64,000 nucleotides of DNA from Eubacteriales bacterium (GTDB lineage: Bacteria; Bacillota; Clostridia; Oscillospirales; Oscillospiraceae), in the NCBI GenBank assembly GCA_030539285.1, contig JAUNSH010000005.1, forward strand, positions 21,873 through 85,872. The letters are read 5' to 3'. The notes under the pieces are model-generated. The model searched no databases, was not told the origin of the DNA, and saw only the letters and a list, made by a program, of their open reading frames with translations. The position numbers were made by a program, and so were the translations under genes. Of the stretch, positions 33,863 to 43,130 are shown piece by piece (positions within the stretch are counted from its first letter, which is position 1; every line of letters begins with the position of its first letter).

Positions 33863-35398
33863 TTGGAAAATAAAACTGCCGCAGTGCAAATGCGGGACAT
33901 CACCAAACGATTCGGCACCGTCCTTGCCAACGATCGGGTCTGGCTGGACATTTATAAGGGTGAGATCTTAGCTCTGCTGGGTGAAAACGGCAGCGGCAAG
34001 ACGACCCTCATGAATATGCTCTCCGGTATCTACTTCCCGGACGAGGGCCAGATCTTCATTGGCGGGCAGGAAGCAGTGATCCGTTCCCCCAGAGATGCTT
34101 TCGGCTACGGCATCGGCATGATCCATCAGCACTTCAAGCTGGTGGATGTCCTCACCGCCGCCGAGAACATTGTGCTGGGCCTGAAGGAGCCGGGGCGTCT
34201 GAACATGGACGCGGTGGCGAAAAAGGTCAAGGCCATCTGCGACACCTATGGCTTCGATGTGGACCCCAACCAGAAGATCTACAATATGTCCGTCTCCCAG
34301 AAGCAAACCGTGGAGATCGTCAAGGTGCTCTACCGTGGAGCGGACATCCTGATCCTGGACGAGCCTACTGCCGTTCTGACCCCTCAGGAGACGGAGAAGC
34401 TGTTCGCTGTTCTGCGGAATATGCGGGACGCGGGCAAGGCCATTGTCATTATCACTCATAAAATGCACGAGGTGGAGGAGCTGTCCGACCGGGTGGCTAT
34501 TCTGCGCCATGGCCAGTTTGTCGGCGATATGCTCACTGCCAAGACCAACGCCCAGGAGATGACCAACATGATGGTGGGCCGCCCTGTGACGCTGAACATT
34601 GAGCGCCCCGACCCGGTGGACTCTAAACCCCGGGTGGAGGTCAAGGGCCTGACCGTCCGGGATATGGAAGGCACCCTCAAGCTGGAGGACGTGAGCTTCA
34701 CCATCAACAGCGGCGAGATTTTAGGCATCGCGGGTATTTCCGGCTGCGGTCAGAAAGAGCTGCTGGAATCCATCGCCGGCTTGCAGCCCGTGGAAAAGGG
34801 AAGCATTTGCTATGTGGCCGATGACGGCACCCGGGAGGAGCTGGTGGGTAAGGACCCCCTGCGTATTGCGGACATGGGCGTGTGCCTGTCCTTCGTACCG
34901 GAGGATCGGCTGGGCATGGGCCTTGTCGGCAGCATGGACTTGACCGATAATATGATGCTACGCTCCTTCCGTAAGGGGAAATCCTTCTTTACTGACAGAA
35001 AGAAGCCCCGTCAGTTGGCGGAAAAGGTGGTCAAGGATCTGGAGGTCGTGACCCCCAGCGTCAGTACCCCGGTGCGCCGGCTGTCCGGCGGCAACGTCCA
35101 GAAGGTGCTGGTGGGCCGGGAGATCGCCTCCGCACCCAGCGTTCTGCTGACGGCCTATGCCGTCCGGGGACTGGACATCAACGCCTCCTATACCATTTAT
35201 GACCTCATTAACCAGCAAAAGAAGGCCGGTGTGGCGGTGGTTTATGTGGGCGAAGATCTGGATGTGCTGCTGGAGCTGTGCGACCGAATTCTGGTGCTGT
35301 GCGGCGGAAAGGTCAGCGGCATCGTAGAGGGCCGCGGCGCGTCCAAGCCTGATGTGGGTATGATGATGACACGGCTGGGAGGAAAGAAAAATGCGTAA
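33863..35398 (+). CDS. ABC transporter ATPase, nucleoside type
   Basis: A 511-residue duplicated ATPase of the nucleoside/ribose importer type. First half: Walker A GENGSGKTT, Q-loop region MIHQHFKLVDVL, Walker B LILDEPTAVLTP. Second half: degenerate P-loop (IAGISGCGQKELL), signature LSGGNVQK and a Walker B-like strand where the usual acidic ending is replaced (LLTAYAVRGLD), as is usual for this family. I choose TTG 33863, 10 bases after AAGGAG; upstream codons in frame run through the hairpin. It overlaps the next gene by 8 bases. Confidence 0.9.
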   Translation: MENKTAAVQMRDITKRFGTVLANDRVWLDIYKGEILALLGENGSGKTTLMNMLSGIYFPDEGQIFIGGQEAVIRSPRDAFGYGIGMIHQHFKLVDVLTAAENIVLGLKEPGRLNMDAVAKKVKAICDTYGFDVDPNQKIYNMSVSQKQTVEIVKVLYRGADILILDEPTAVLTPQETEKLFAVLRNMRDAGKAIVIITHKMHEVEELSDRVAILRHGQFVGDMLTAKTNAQEMTNMMVGRPVTLNIERPDPVDSKPRVEVKGLTVRDMEGTLKLEDVSFTINSGEILGIAGISGCGQKELLESIAGLQPVEKGSICYVADDGTREELVGKDPLRIADMGVCLSFVPEDRLGMGLVGSMDLTDNMMLRSFRKGKSFFTDRKKPRQLAEKVVKDLEVVTPSVSTPVRRLSGGNVQKVLVGREIASAPSVLLTAYAVRGLDINASYTIYDLINQQKKAGVAVVYVGEDLDVLLELCDRILVLCGGKVSGIVEGRGASKPDVGMMMTRLGGKKNA

Positions 35399-36491
35399 AC
35401 AGAGCAAAGCACCCATTGTGCATATTTCCAAGCGTTCCGCCCTGCCTTGGTATCACGCTTGGGCCATCCGGGGCGCGGCGATCCTGCTGGCGCTGGTGGC
35501 CTGCGCCGTTGTTACCACCGCATTGACCGGGGAAGACCCTATCGGCGTTTACAAGACCATGTTCGCGGGTGCTTTCGGAACACAGAGAAAGGCTTGGATT
35601 TTGGGCCAGAATCTGGCGATCCTGCTGTGTATTTCCCTGGCAGTCACTCCCGCTTTTAAGATGCGCTTCTGGAACATCGGTGGTGAGGGTCAGGTGCTCA
35701 TCGGCGGTCTTGCCACTGCCGCCTGCATGATTTTGCTTGGCGATAAAATCCCAAACTGGCTGCTGATCGTCATTATGATTTTTGCCAGCATCGCGGCGGG
35801 CGCCATCTGGGGCGCCATCCCCGCCATCTGCAAGGCAAAGTGGAGCACCAACGAGACTCTGTTCACCCTGATGATGAACTATGTGGCAACCCAGCTGGTC
35901 GCCTTCTTCGTTATCGTCTGGGAGGTGCCCAAGGGCGCGGGCAAGATCGGCATTATCAATCAGACCACCCAGGCGGGCTGGCTCCCTCAGATCGGCAGCT
36001 ACAAGTACCTGCTGAACATTCTGGTGGTGGCGGTGCTGACCGTCCTCATGTACTTCTATCTGACCCGCTCCAAGCAGGGCTATGAAATTGCTGTTGTAGG
36101 CGAAAGCGAGCGCACCGCCCGCTATGTGGGCATCAACGTGGGCCGCGTCATTGTACGCACCATGCTGATCTCCGGCGGTATCTGCGGTCTGGCGGGACTG
36201 CTGCTGGTGGGCGGCACCGACCACACCATCACCACCACCATTGCAGGTGGCCGGGGCTTCACGGCGGTCATGGTGGCATGGCTGGCAAAATTCAATCCCC
36301 TCGTCATGGTGTTCACCAGCTTCCTGCTGGTGTTCCTGAGCCGGGGTGCCAGCGAAATTTCTACCATCTACGGACTGAATCACTCCTTCGGTGACATTCT
36401 CACGGGCATCATCCTGTTCTTTATCATCGGCAGCGAGTTCTTCATCAGCTACCGTCTCAGCTTCCTGAAGCACACCAAGAAGGAGGGCTAA
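35391..36491 (+). CDS. ABC permease, nucleoside type (first)
   Basis: A 366-residue permease of the BPD_transp_2 family (NupP/YufP-like), about 9-10 helices. The conserved block GYEIAVVGESERTARYVGIN and the GGICGLAGLLLVGG helix are family marks. Pairs with the next gene to form the membrane channel. Confidence 0.92.
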   Translation: MRKQSKAPIVHISKRSALPWYHAWAIRGAAILLALVACAVVTTALTGEDPIGVYKTMFAGAFGTQRKAWILGQNLAILLCISLAVTPAFKMRFWNIGGEGQVLIGGLATAACMILLGDKIPNWLLIVIMIFASIAAGAIWGAIPAICKAKWSTNETLFTLMMNYVATQLVAFFVIVWEVPKGAGKIGIINQTTQAGWLPQIGSYKYLLNILVVAVLTVLMYFYLTRSKQGYEIAVVGESERTARYVGINVGRVIVRTMLISGGICGLAGLLLVGGTDHTITTTIAGGRGFTAVMVAWLAKFNPLVMVFTSFLLVFLSRGASEISTIYGLNHSFGDILTGIILFFIIGSEFFISYRLSFLKHTKKEG

Positions 36492-36495
36492 GGAA

Positions 36496-37479
36496 ATGTT
36501 TGATTTTGTATCCTTTTTTCCCCGGGCCGTCATGCAGGGCATCCCGCTGCTGCTGGGCGCGACGGGTGAAACTCTGACGGAGAAATCCGGCAACCTGAAT
36601 CTGGGCATCCCCGGCATCATGTACGTGGGCGGCATCTGCGGCGTCATCGGTGCGTTCTTCTACGAGCAGAGCGGCCATATGAACGGCTTCCTGGCGGTGG
36701 CCATTCCTGTGCTGTGCTGCCTGCTGGGAAGCCTTCTCATGGGTCTTCTGTACTGCTTCCTGACGGTGACCCTCCGGGCCAACCAGAACGTGACAGGCCT
36801 TGCCATGACCGCCTTCGGCGTGGGCTTCGGCAACTTCTTCGGCGGCTCCCTCATTAAGCTCACCGGCAGCGAGGTGCCTTCCATCGCTCTGTCCGCCACC
36901 AGCGCCTATTTCAGTAAGAGCCTGCCCTTCGCGGACAAGCTGGGCGTGTTTGGCAAGCTGTTCTGTTCCTATGGCTTCCTTGCCTATGCGGCAATCATCA
37001 TTGCGCTGGTCTGCTCCTATGTCCTCAAGAAAACACGGGTTGGCTTACAGCTTCGGGCAGTGGGCGAAAGCCCCGCTACCGCCGACGCTGCCGGCATCGA
37101 CATTGCCCAGTATAAGTTCATCGCCACCTGCGTGGGCAGTATGATCGCGGGTCTGGGCGGACTGTACTACGTCATGGACTACGCCTGCGGCGTGTGGTCT
37201 AACGATGCTTTCGGCGACCGTGGCTGGCTGGCAATCGCTTTGGTCATCTTCACCATCTGGCGGCCCAATGTGGGCATTCTGGCCTCCATCCTCTTTGGCG
37301 GTCTGTATATCCTGTACCTGTTCATCCCCACGGGCACCAACCTGGCGGTGAAGGAGCTGTACAAGATGCTCCCTTACATTGTCACGCTCTTCGTGCTGGT
37401 GCTCACCAGTATGCGCAACAAGCGGGACAACCAGCCTCCAGAGAGCTTGGGCGTTCCCTACTTCCGGGAAGACCGATAG
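36496..37479 (+). CDS. ABC permease, nucleoside type (second)
   Basis: A 327-residue permease of the NupQ/YufQ type, 9-10 helices. GATGETLTEKSGNLNLGIPG near the N-terminus and LQLRAVGESPATADAAGID near residue 185 are typical. It begins 4 bases after the first permease. Last component of the importer. Confidence 0.92.
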   Translation: MFDFVSFFPRAVMQGIPLLLGATGETLTEKSGNLNLGIPGIMYVGGICGVIGAFFYEQSGHMNGFLAVAIPVLCCLLGSLLMGLLYCFLTVTLRANQNVTGLAMTAFGVGFGNFFGGSLIKLTGSEVPSIALSATSAYFSKSLPFADKLGVFGKLFCSYGFLAYAAIIIALVCSYVLKKTRVGLQLRAVGESPATADAAGIDIAQYKFIATCVGSMIAGLGGLYYVMDYACGVWSNDAFGDRGWLAIALVIFTIWRPNVGILASILFGGLYILYLFIPTGTNLAVKELYKMLPYIVTLFVLVLTSMRNKRDNQPPESLGVPYFREDR

Positions 37480-37489
37480 ACAAAATTTT

Positions 37490-37514
37490 GGCTCCCCTAT
37501 GTGGGGAGCCTTTG
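37490..37514 (+). terminator. Weak terminator/attenuator after the importer
   Basis: GGCTCCCC / GGGGAGCC stem with a 5-base loop followed by TTTGT. The M24 peptidase starts only 30 bases downstream, so some read-through is likely. Confidence 0.65.
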
Positions 37515-37543
37515 TACATTTTGAGAAATGGCGAGGATATTTT

Positions 37544-38638
37544 ATGGATAAACAGAAATTGAACGCGATTTTATCCGCCATGGAGGCGGAAAGCATTCCC
37601 CAGATCATCATCTCCGACCCGGCGGTGATCTTCTATCTCACCGGTGCGTGGATCCACCCCGGCGAGCGGCTGCTGGTTCTCTATCTGAACCAAAACGGAA
37701 ATCACAGACTGCTGGTCAACGACCTGTTCCGTCAGACGAAGGATCTGGGCGTGGAGATCCAGTATTATAACGATATCCAGGACGGCGTGGAGATTTTAAG
37801 CCGCTTCATGGACCCGGCCGCACCCGTTGCCATTGATAAAAGCTGGCCTGCCCGGTTCCTGCTGCGGCTTCAGGGATTGAACGCTGCCAGCAGCTACGTG
37901 AACAGCTCTGCCATCGTGGACGGCGTCCGGCAGATCAAGACACCGGAGGAACAGGAGAAAATGCGCATCGCTTCCCGGCTGAATGACGGTGTGATGGATC
38001 AACTGGTGGGTATTCTAAGCGAAGGCCACACGGAGCTGGAATTAAAGGATATTCTTGCGAAGCTTTACGCAGGCGCTGGCTGTCAGGGCTTCTCCTTTGA
38101 CCCCATCACCGCCTTTGCCGGGAACGCGGCGGACCCCCACCACGAGCCGGACGGCTCCCGTGGGAAATACGGGGACTGCGTGGTGCTGGATATCGGCGGT
38201 CTGAAAGACGATTACTGCTCCGACATGACCCGGACGGTGTTCCTGGGCACGGTGTCGGACCGCCAGCGGGAAATTTATGAGGTGGTTTTGGAAGCCAACC
38301 GCCGGGGCATCGCGGCGGCAAAGCCCGGCAACCGGATGAAGGATGTGGACGATGCCGCCCGCAGCTATATCGAGGAAAGGGGCTTCGGAAAATACTTCAC
38401 CCACCGCACGGGACATTCCATCGGACTGGAAGTCCACGAGGCGGGGGATGTATCCGCTGTCAACGAGTCCATCATCCGTCCCGGTCAGTGCTTCTCCGTG
38501 GAGCCGGGCATTTATATCCCAGAGGAGAATATCGGTGTCCGCATCGAGGACCTGGTGCTGATCACTAAGGACGGCTGTGAGGTGCTCAACCACTATCCCA
38601 AGGAATTGCGGGTGGTTCCTTTCCCCGCGGAAAAGTAA
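37544..38638 (+). CDS. M24 aminopeptidase (Xaa-Pro type)
   Basis: A 364-residue metallopeptidase with a creatinase N-domain (1-130) and a pita-bread catalytic domain. Metal ligands are visible: Asp in VVLDIGG (about 215), Asp in SDMTRT (about 226), His in RTGHSIG (about 289), Glu in SVEPGIY (about 321) and Glu in VRIEDLV (about 335). It removes N-terminal residues before proline in relatives. It lies directly behind the BMP transporter operon; a functional link is not obvious. Confidence 0.92.
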   Translation: MDKQKLNAILSAMEAESIPQIIISDPAVIFYLTGAWIHPGERLLVLYLNQNGNHRLLVNDLFRQTKDLGVEIQYYNDIQDGVEILSRFMDPAAPVAIDKSWPARFLLRLQGLNAASSYVNSSAIVDGVRQIKTPEEQEKMRIASRLNDGVMDQLVGILSEGHTELELKDILAKLYAGAGCQGFSFDPITAFAGNAADPHHEPDGSRGKYGDCVVLDIGGLKDDYCSDMTRTVFLGTVSDRQREIYEVVLEANRRGIAAAKPGNRMKDVDDAARSYIEERGFGKYFTHRTGHSIGLEVHEAGDVSAVNESIIRPGQCFSVEPGIYIPEENIGVRIEDLVLITKDGCEVLNHYPKELRVVPFPAEK

Positions 38639-38657
38639 CGGAGTAGGAGTCAATACA

Positions 38658-39587
38658 ATGTCAATGCATTTGGTGCTGCAGCAGATTTTAGTCATTTTCT
38701 GCTATGTCGCGGTGGGTATTGGAGCAGGCAGGCTGGGCATTATCGACCCGGACCAGCGAAAATACCTGACGAAGCTTTGTTCCAGCCTGATCCTGCCTTT
38801 CACCATCCTGTCTGCCGCCAGCATGGAAGTGGACGCGGAGGGCTTCCGCAGTTTGGGGCTGGCTATGGGCATCATGTTCCTGGTGATGGGCGGCACGATG
38901 GCGGTCAGCCTGCTGCTGTTCCGGGCAGCTCATGCGGAAGATGGATTCCGCACTGCCATGACCAGTCTGATTACCTTTCCCAACTGCACCTTTCTGGGCC
39001 TGCCTCTGTGCAAGGCGCTGTTTGGAGAGATCGCGGTGCTGTATAACTGCGCGGCACTGATCGTTTTCAACGTGCTGTTCTTCACGGTGCAGCTGCCCCT
39101 GTTCACAGGCGGAAAAATCAATCTCAAAGCGATTCTCACCGTGCCCACCCTGACCACCGTCGCTCTGCTTGTGATGCTGGCACTGGGGCTTCACTGGCCT
39201 GTGCCGGTGCAGACGGTGGTCAGCAGTATCGGCAGCATGATCACGCCACTGTCTCTCATCATCATCGGCGTCATGCTGTCGGAAAATGACCTGTTGGCAA
39301 TTTTCAGGGAGAAGGCGGTGTATTTGGTGATGGCGCTGCGGAATTTCCTGCTCCCGGCCCTGGCTATGCTGGTGCTCATGGCCGTACCCATGAACCCACA
39401 GGATAAACTGTGTGTACTGGTATATCTGGCCTGTCCCTGCGCCACGCTGACCACCATCTACTCCATCCAGACCGACATCCAACCGGAGCTGTGCGCCCAT
39501 TCGGTGCTGTTCTCCACCATCTCCTTCGCCATCAGTCTTCCTGTTGTGATCGCGGCGGGGCAGCTGCTGTTCGGGGTATTATACTGA
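38658..39587 (+). CDS. AEC-family (auxin efflux carrier) permease
   Basis: A 309-residue, ten-helix AEC transporter; bacterial relatives move malate or other organic acids. The first half has RKYLTKLCSSLILPFTIL and the second PLSLIIIGVMLSENDL, the usual repeated cores. TAGGAG precedes ATG 38658 (another ATG two codons later is possible). It follows the M24 gene by 19 bases and is probably cotranscribed with it. Confidence 0.9.
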   Translation: MSMHLVLQQILVIFCYVAVGIGAGRLGIIDPDQRKYLTKLCSSLILPFTILSAASMEVDAEGFRSLGLAMGIMFLVMGGTMAVSLLLFRAAHAEDGFRTAMTSLITFPNCTFLGLPLCKALFGEIAVLYNCAALIVFNVLFFTVQLPLFTGGKINLKAILTVPTLTTVALLVMLALGLHWPVPVQTVVSSIGSMITPLSLIIIGVMLSENDLLAIFREKAVYLVMALRNFLLPALAMLVLMAVPMNPQDKLCVLVYLACPCATLTTIYSIQTDIQPELCAHSVLFSTISFAISLPVVIAAGQLLFGVLY

Positions 39588-39625
39588 CCCTGCCGAATTT
39601 TGTAAAAATTCTGGTAAAAAGCGAA

Positions 39626-39682
39626 TTGACAGCCCCATGGCTCTGTGCTACCATATGTCACGAAAAGTTAACCTGAGCTAAC
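39626..39682 (+). promoter_or_regulatory. ZIP promoter with palindromic operator
   Basis: TTGACA (39626-39631), 17-bp spacer, TACCAT (39649-39654). Just downstream of the start of transcription is an imperfect palindrome GTTAACCTGAGCTAAC (39667-39682), of the general form bound by DtxR/MntR metal repressors. That fits a metal-importer gene. Confidence 0.6.
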
Positions 39683-39700
39683 AAAAGGGGGCTGCAAATT

Positions 39701-40549
39701 ATGATTTGGAGCGTGATCGGTATTACCGCCCTGGCAGGAATGGGCGGCACCGGAATGGGCGGGCTGCTGTCCTGCCTGTTCCGCAAGGATTCCAGCAAAA
39801 CCGTCAGCCTGCTGCTTTCCTTTGCCGCGGGGGTCATGACCAGTGTGGTGTGCTTTGACCTGCTGACCGAGGCTCTGCATCCGGATGATCTGAGCAACGA
39901 TGTAGGACTGGTGGTAGCGGGTGTTTTGATCGGTTACATTGTGATCGCCCTGCTGAACGCCTGGATCGACCGGGGAACCAACCACGAGGTGGCTCACATT
40001 GATGAAAATCATCCCAAAACGGCGGACTCTCTGGAAGAGCTGACCCACGCTAACCATCTGCATGAGCACCGGGAGGGCCGTCAGCCCCGCAGCGGACTGC
40101 TTCTGGCGGGACTGGTGATGGCGGCGGCCATTGCCCTGCACAACGTGCCCGAGGGCATGGTCATCGGCGCGTCCTTTGCCCGGACGGCGGAGACGTCTCT
40201 GCTGAACCGGGGCGGCCTGACCATGGCGGTGGTCATCGGCCTGCACAACATCCCTGAGGGAATGGCTGTGGCAGTACCCCTGATTTCCGGCGGAATGCCC
40301 AAGGTTCGTTCCGTGCTGGTCACAGCTCTGACAGGATTTCCCACGGTCCTGGGGGCGATTCTGGGCTTTACGGTGGGTGCCATGGGCCCTACGGCGCTGG
40401 CGCTGTCTCTGAGCTTTGCCTCCGGCGCTATGCTGTACGTGGTGTTTGGCGAGCTGATGCCGGAGGCCATCCTCATGTGGCGCTCCAAGCTGCCTGCCGC
40501 CGCGACGGTCATCGGGATGCTGACGGGCGTTATCATTATTTATATGTGA
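39701..40549 (+). CDS. ZIP-family metal transporter
   Basis: A 282-residue, eight-helix divalent metal transporter (ZupT-like). The metal-site motifs HNVPEG (about 147-152) and HNIPEG (about 185-190) in helices IV and V are intact; a His/Glu-rich cytoplasmic loop lies between helices III and IV (HANHLHEHREG). It imports zinc or related metals. The gene has its own promoter with a metal-repressor-like palindrome. Confidence 0.93.
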   Translation: MIWSVIGITALAGMGGTGMGGLLSCLFRKDSSKTVSLLLSFAAGVMTSVVCFDLLTEALHPDDLSNDVGLVVAGVLIGYIVIALLNAWIDRGTNHEVAHIDENHPKTADSLEELTHANHLHEHREGRQPRSGLLLAGLVMAAAIALHNVPEGMVIGASFARTAETSLLNRGGLTMAVVIGLHNIPEGMAVAVPLISGGMPKVRSVLVTALTGFPTVLGAILGFTVGAMGPTALALSLSFASGAMLYVVFGELMPEAILMWRSKLPAAATVIGMLTGVIIIYM

Positions 40550-40558
40550 CCAAAAAAT

Positions 40559-40600
40559 AACGCTCCGCTGTTCGATTCCGGACAGTGGAGCGTTGCTTAA
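40559..40600. terminator. Bidirectional terminator
   Basis: AACGCTCC / GGAGCGTT outer stem with CTGT/ACAG inner pairing, between convergent ZIP and kinase-like genes; A- and T-rich flanks on both sides. Confidence 0.8.
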
Positions 40601-40601
40601 T

Positions 40602-41180
40602 TTAATAAAGAGATTCAATGATCTGGGCGCAGCGTTCCAGACCCAGCACACCGCTGTCCAGGGCGATGTGGTAGTTGCGGTACTGACCCCATTTTTTGTC
40701 CGTGTAGAACCGGTGGTAGGCGGCACGGCGCTTATCCTTGTCCCGGAGCCGCTGTTCGGGGGAAGCCTCCCGCTCACCGTAGACCTCCACGATCCGCTTG
40801 GCCCGGAAGTCCAGACCTGCGTGGATGAAGACCTTCAGGCAGTCGGCGGTATCCCGCAGGATGTAGTCGGCACACCGGCCAACAATGACGCAGGGGCCTT
40901 TCTGGGCAAGGTCGGTGATGATCTGGTACTGGATCTTCCACAGATAATCCTCGTTGGTAGGACCGTAGGCCCGGTTGGAGAACACATTGGACAGTACGCC
41001 GCCGGGGGCGTACTCTCCGGCTTCCTGAATGTACCCCTCGCTGAAGCCGCTTTCCTGAGCGATTTTCTGGATGATCTCCGCGTCATAGCAGGGGATATTC
41101 AGGCTTTCGGCCACCATCTTGCCGATGGTGCGTCCGCCGCTGCCAAATTCCCGGCTGATGGTGATAACTCTGTTTTTCAT
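40602..41180 (-). CDS. Cytidylate kinase-like protein
   Basis: A 192-residue P-loop protein of the cytidylate_kin_2 family. The N-terminus has ITISREFGSGGRTIG, in which the usual GxGKS loop is GSGGRT, and DAEIIQKIA; the lid-like region is RLRDKDKRRAAYHRFYTDKKWG. Such proteins are abundant in Clostridia next to MATE genes and are distinct from housekeeping Cmk; substrate unknown. It overlaps the MATE gene by 4 bases. Confidence 0.88.
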   Translation of the reverse strand: MKNRVITISREFGSGGRTIGKMVAESLNIPCYDAEIIQKIAQESGFSEGYIQEAGEYAPGGVLSNVFSNRAYGPTNEDYLWKIQYQIITDLAQKGPCVIVGRCADYILRDTADCLKVFIHAGLDFRAKRIVEVYGEREASPEQRLRDKDKRRAAYHRFYTDKKWGQYRNYHIALDSGVLGLERCAQIIESLY

Positions 41181-42580
41181 AGGGTTTTCCCTCCTTTATT
41201 CAGCTCCCGGTAAGTGCCGATGATCAGGACCAGCGCCACCAGGAAGGTCAGGATATCCGAAACGGGCATGGAATACAGGACACCGTCCAGACCGAAGAAA
41301 ATGGGAAGCAGCAGGGCAAAGCCCACACCGAACACGATCTCACGGATCATGGACAGGGCCGTGGAGGCCGCCGCCTTGCCCATGGCCTGTAAGAAAATGA
41401 AGCAGGCCTTGTTGACACAGGCGAAGATCACCATGCACAGGTAGGTACGGAAGGCCTTGATGGCAAATTCCGTGTAGTAGACGCTTTCGTTGGCGGCACC
41501 GAAAATGCCGATAAGCTGCCGGGGGAAGAACTCCACCAGAATGAAAGCCACGGCGCCAACGCAGGCTTCCGCGATCAAAAGCTTACTAAACAGTGCCTTT
41601 ACCCGGTCCTTTTTCCCCGCGCCCATATTAAAGCCCACGATGGGGATGCAGCCAGCCGCCATGCCCACAACGATGGAGATGACGATCTGGAAGAACTTCA
41701 TGACAATGCCCACCACCGCCATGGGGATCTGGGCGTACTGCTCCTGCCCGAAAACGGCGTCCATGGCACCGTACTTGCGCAGCATATTGTTGATGGCAGC
41801 CATGGCAGCTACCAGACTGATCTGGGACAGGAAGCTGGTGATACCCAGCGCCAAGGTTCTGCCGCAGACAGGCCCGGACAGACGGTAGTGTCCCTTACCG
41901 GGCTTGATGATCTTCATATGGCAAAGATACCAGATGGCGAGAACGGCGGTGACGATCTGTCCGATGACCGTGGCTACCGCGGCGCCCATCATACCCCAGC
42001 GGAAAACAAAGATGAAAATGGGGTCGAGAATGATGTTGATGACCGCGCCGGCAAGGGTGGAGATCATGGCGAATTTGGGATCACCGTCGGCCCGGATAAT
42101 GGGGTTCATGGCCTGGCCGAACATATAGAAGGGGATGCCAAGAGAGATATAGAAGAAATACTCGTGGGAGTGGTGGAAGGTTTCAGCGTTGACGGTGCCG
42201 CCGAACATGGCGATGATCTGGTCGGAGAAGATCAGGTAGATCGCGGTGAGGATCAGGCTGCTGACCACGGTCATGATCACGGAAGACCCCACGCTGTGCT
42301 TTGCGGTACCGGCTTCCTGCTTTCCCAGACTGATGCTGACGAAGGCGCAGCAGCCGTCGCCGATCATTACCGCGATGGCCAGGGCTACCACTGTCAGGGG
42401 GAAGACCACCGTGTTGGCGGCGTTGCCGTAGGAGCCAAGGTAGCTGGCGTTGGCGATGAAAATCTGGTCGACGATGTTATACAGCGCGCCCACCAGAAGG
42501 GAGATGATGCAGGGGATGGCGTATTGCTTCATGAGATTCCCAATACGCTCTGTCCCCAGATGCTGATTGGATTGTTCCAT
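41177..42580 (-). CDS. MATE family efflux transporter
   Basis: A 467-residue MATE transporter, twelve helices. N-half core MKQYAIPCIISLLVGALYN IVDQ and C-half counterpart ITSFLSQISLVAAMAAINN are recognisable. The start at 42580 is preceded by AAAGGAA. Translationally coupled to the kinase-like gene downstream and preceded by a structured leader behind the small conserved protein gene, so the three genes form one unit. Confidence 0.92.
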   Translation of the reverse strand: MEQSNQHLGTERIGNLMKQYAIPCIISLLVGALYNIVDQIFIANASYLGSYGNAANTVVFPLTVVALAIAVMIGDGCCAFVSISLGKQEAGTAKHSVGSSVIMTVVSSLILTAIYLIFSDQIIAMFGGTVNAETFHHSHEYFFYISLGIPFYMFGQAMNPIIRADGDPKFAMISTLAGAVINIILDPIFIFVFRWGMMGAAVATVIGQIVTAVLAIWYLCHMKIIKPGKGHYRLSGPVCGRTLALGITSFLSQISLVAAMAAINNMLRKYGAMDAVFGQEQYAQIPMAVVGIVMKFFQIVISIVVGMAAGCIPIVGFNMGAGKKDRVKALFSKLLIAEACVGAVAFILVEFFPRQLIGIFGAANESVYYTEFAIKAFRTYLCMVIFACVNKACFIFLQAMGKAAASTALSMIREIVFGVGFALLLPIFFGLDGVLYSMPVSDILTFLVALVLIIGTYRELNKGGKTL

Positions 42581-42608
42581 TGGTATCACGTTCCTTTGCA
42601 TAATAATA

Positions 42609-42653
42609 GCGTGCAGCCCTTGGTTGCTGGATTTACGCCGCAGGCTACACGCT
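42609..42653 (-). promoter_or_regulatory. Structured leader between small ORF and MATE
   Basis: On the minus strand AGCGTGTAGCC pairs with GGCTGCACGCT, followed by ATTATTAT, a terminator-like form. The loop contains GCGTAAATCCAG (42627-42638), a 12-mer that recurs in the leader of the upstream small gene (42948-42959). It may be an attenuator or shared RNA element. Confidence 0.5.
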
Positions 42654-42665
42654 GATTGTCGGTAT

Positions 42666-42905
42666 TTACTTCAGATAGTCGCCCACAGGACAGGCATTGT
42701 ACTGCTTGATGACCTTCACGATGATGGAGCCGTCTTCCTGAGGAATCTCCTCCACGATTCTGTACTGTGTGCGGTTGCGTTCCAGATTGGCCTTGTAGTG
42801 GGCCACTTCCTCCTGCACCAGCTTCACCGCGTAATCGTGCTCCACATCCTCCTTCAGCAGAAAGTGGAGCGTCTGGCAGATACACGCCGCCTTAACCCGT
42901 TTCAT
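42666..42905 (-). CDS. Small conserved protein, 79 aa
   Basis: A 79-residue cytoplasmic protein beginning MKRVKAACICQTLHFLLKED; it is rich in charged residues with a central amphipathic helix (about 20-40) and a two-strand C-terminal part ending CPVGDYLK. I do not know a function, but the sequence has the look of a conserved clostridial family seen next to MATE/kinase-like pairs (recollection, not checked). GAAAGGGG precedes ATG 42905. It has a near-consensus promoter and heads the unit with the MATE and kinase-like genes. Confidence 0.75.
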   Translation of the reverse strand: MKRVKAACICQTLHFLLKEDVEHDYAVKLVQEEVAHYKANLERNRTQYRIVEEIPQEDGSIIVKVIKQYNACPVGDYLK

Positions 42906-42983
42906 TTTGATACCCCTTTCAAAAAATGAAGCGGCACCGCTGCGCAACTGGATTTACGCAGAGATGCCACTCGTTACGTCTAT

Positions 42984-43012
42984 AGTATACTTCATTTTCT
43001 TCCAGGTTTCAA
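42984..43012 (-). promoter_or_regulatory. Promoter of the small ORF-MATE unit
   Basis: Minus strand TTGAAA (43007-43012), 17-bp spacer, TATACT (42984-42989). The leader is about 70 bases and contains the shared GCGTAAATCCAG motif. Confidence 0.8.
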
Positions 43013-43061
43013 AGGGCATTTTCCACAAAAAAGATGAAAAATTCTTTGGGAAAAACTGCCT

Positions 43062-43091
43062 TTGCAATTGCGGACCGGTTTCTGATATAAT
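43062..43091 (+). promoter_or_regulatory. Promoter of the carD gene
   Basis: TTGCAA (43062-43067), 18-bp spacer, consensus TATAAT (43086-43091), about 40 bases before the start codon. Confidence 0.78.
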
Positions 43092-43130
43092 ACCGTTGTG
43101 TTAGTTTGCCCAGTGGAAGGATGAGGGAAT

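Noticed and set aside
32414-33889. A 491-codon minus-strand frame opposite the BMP gene
   Set aside because: Gly/Val/His-rich shadow of a codon-biased highly expressed gene.
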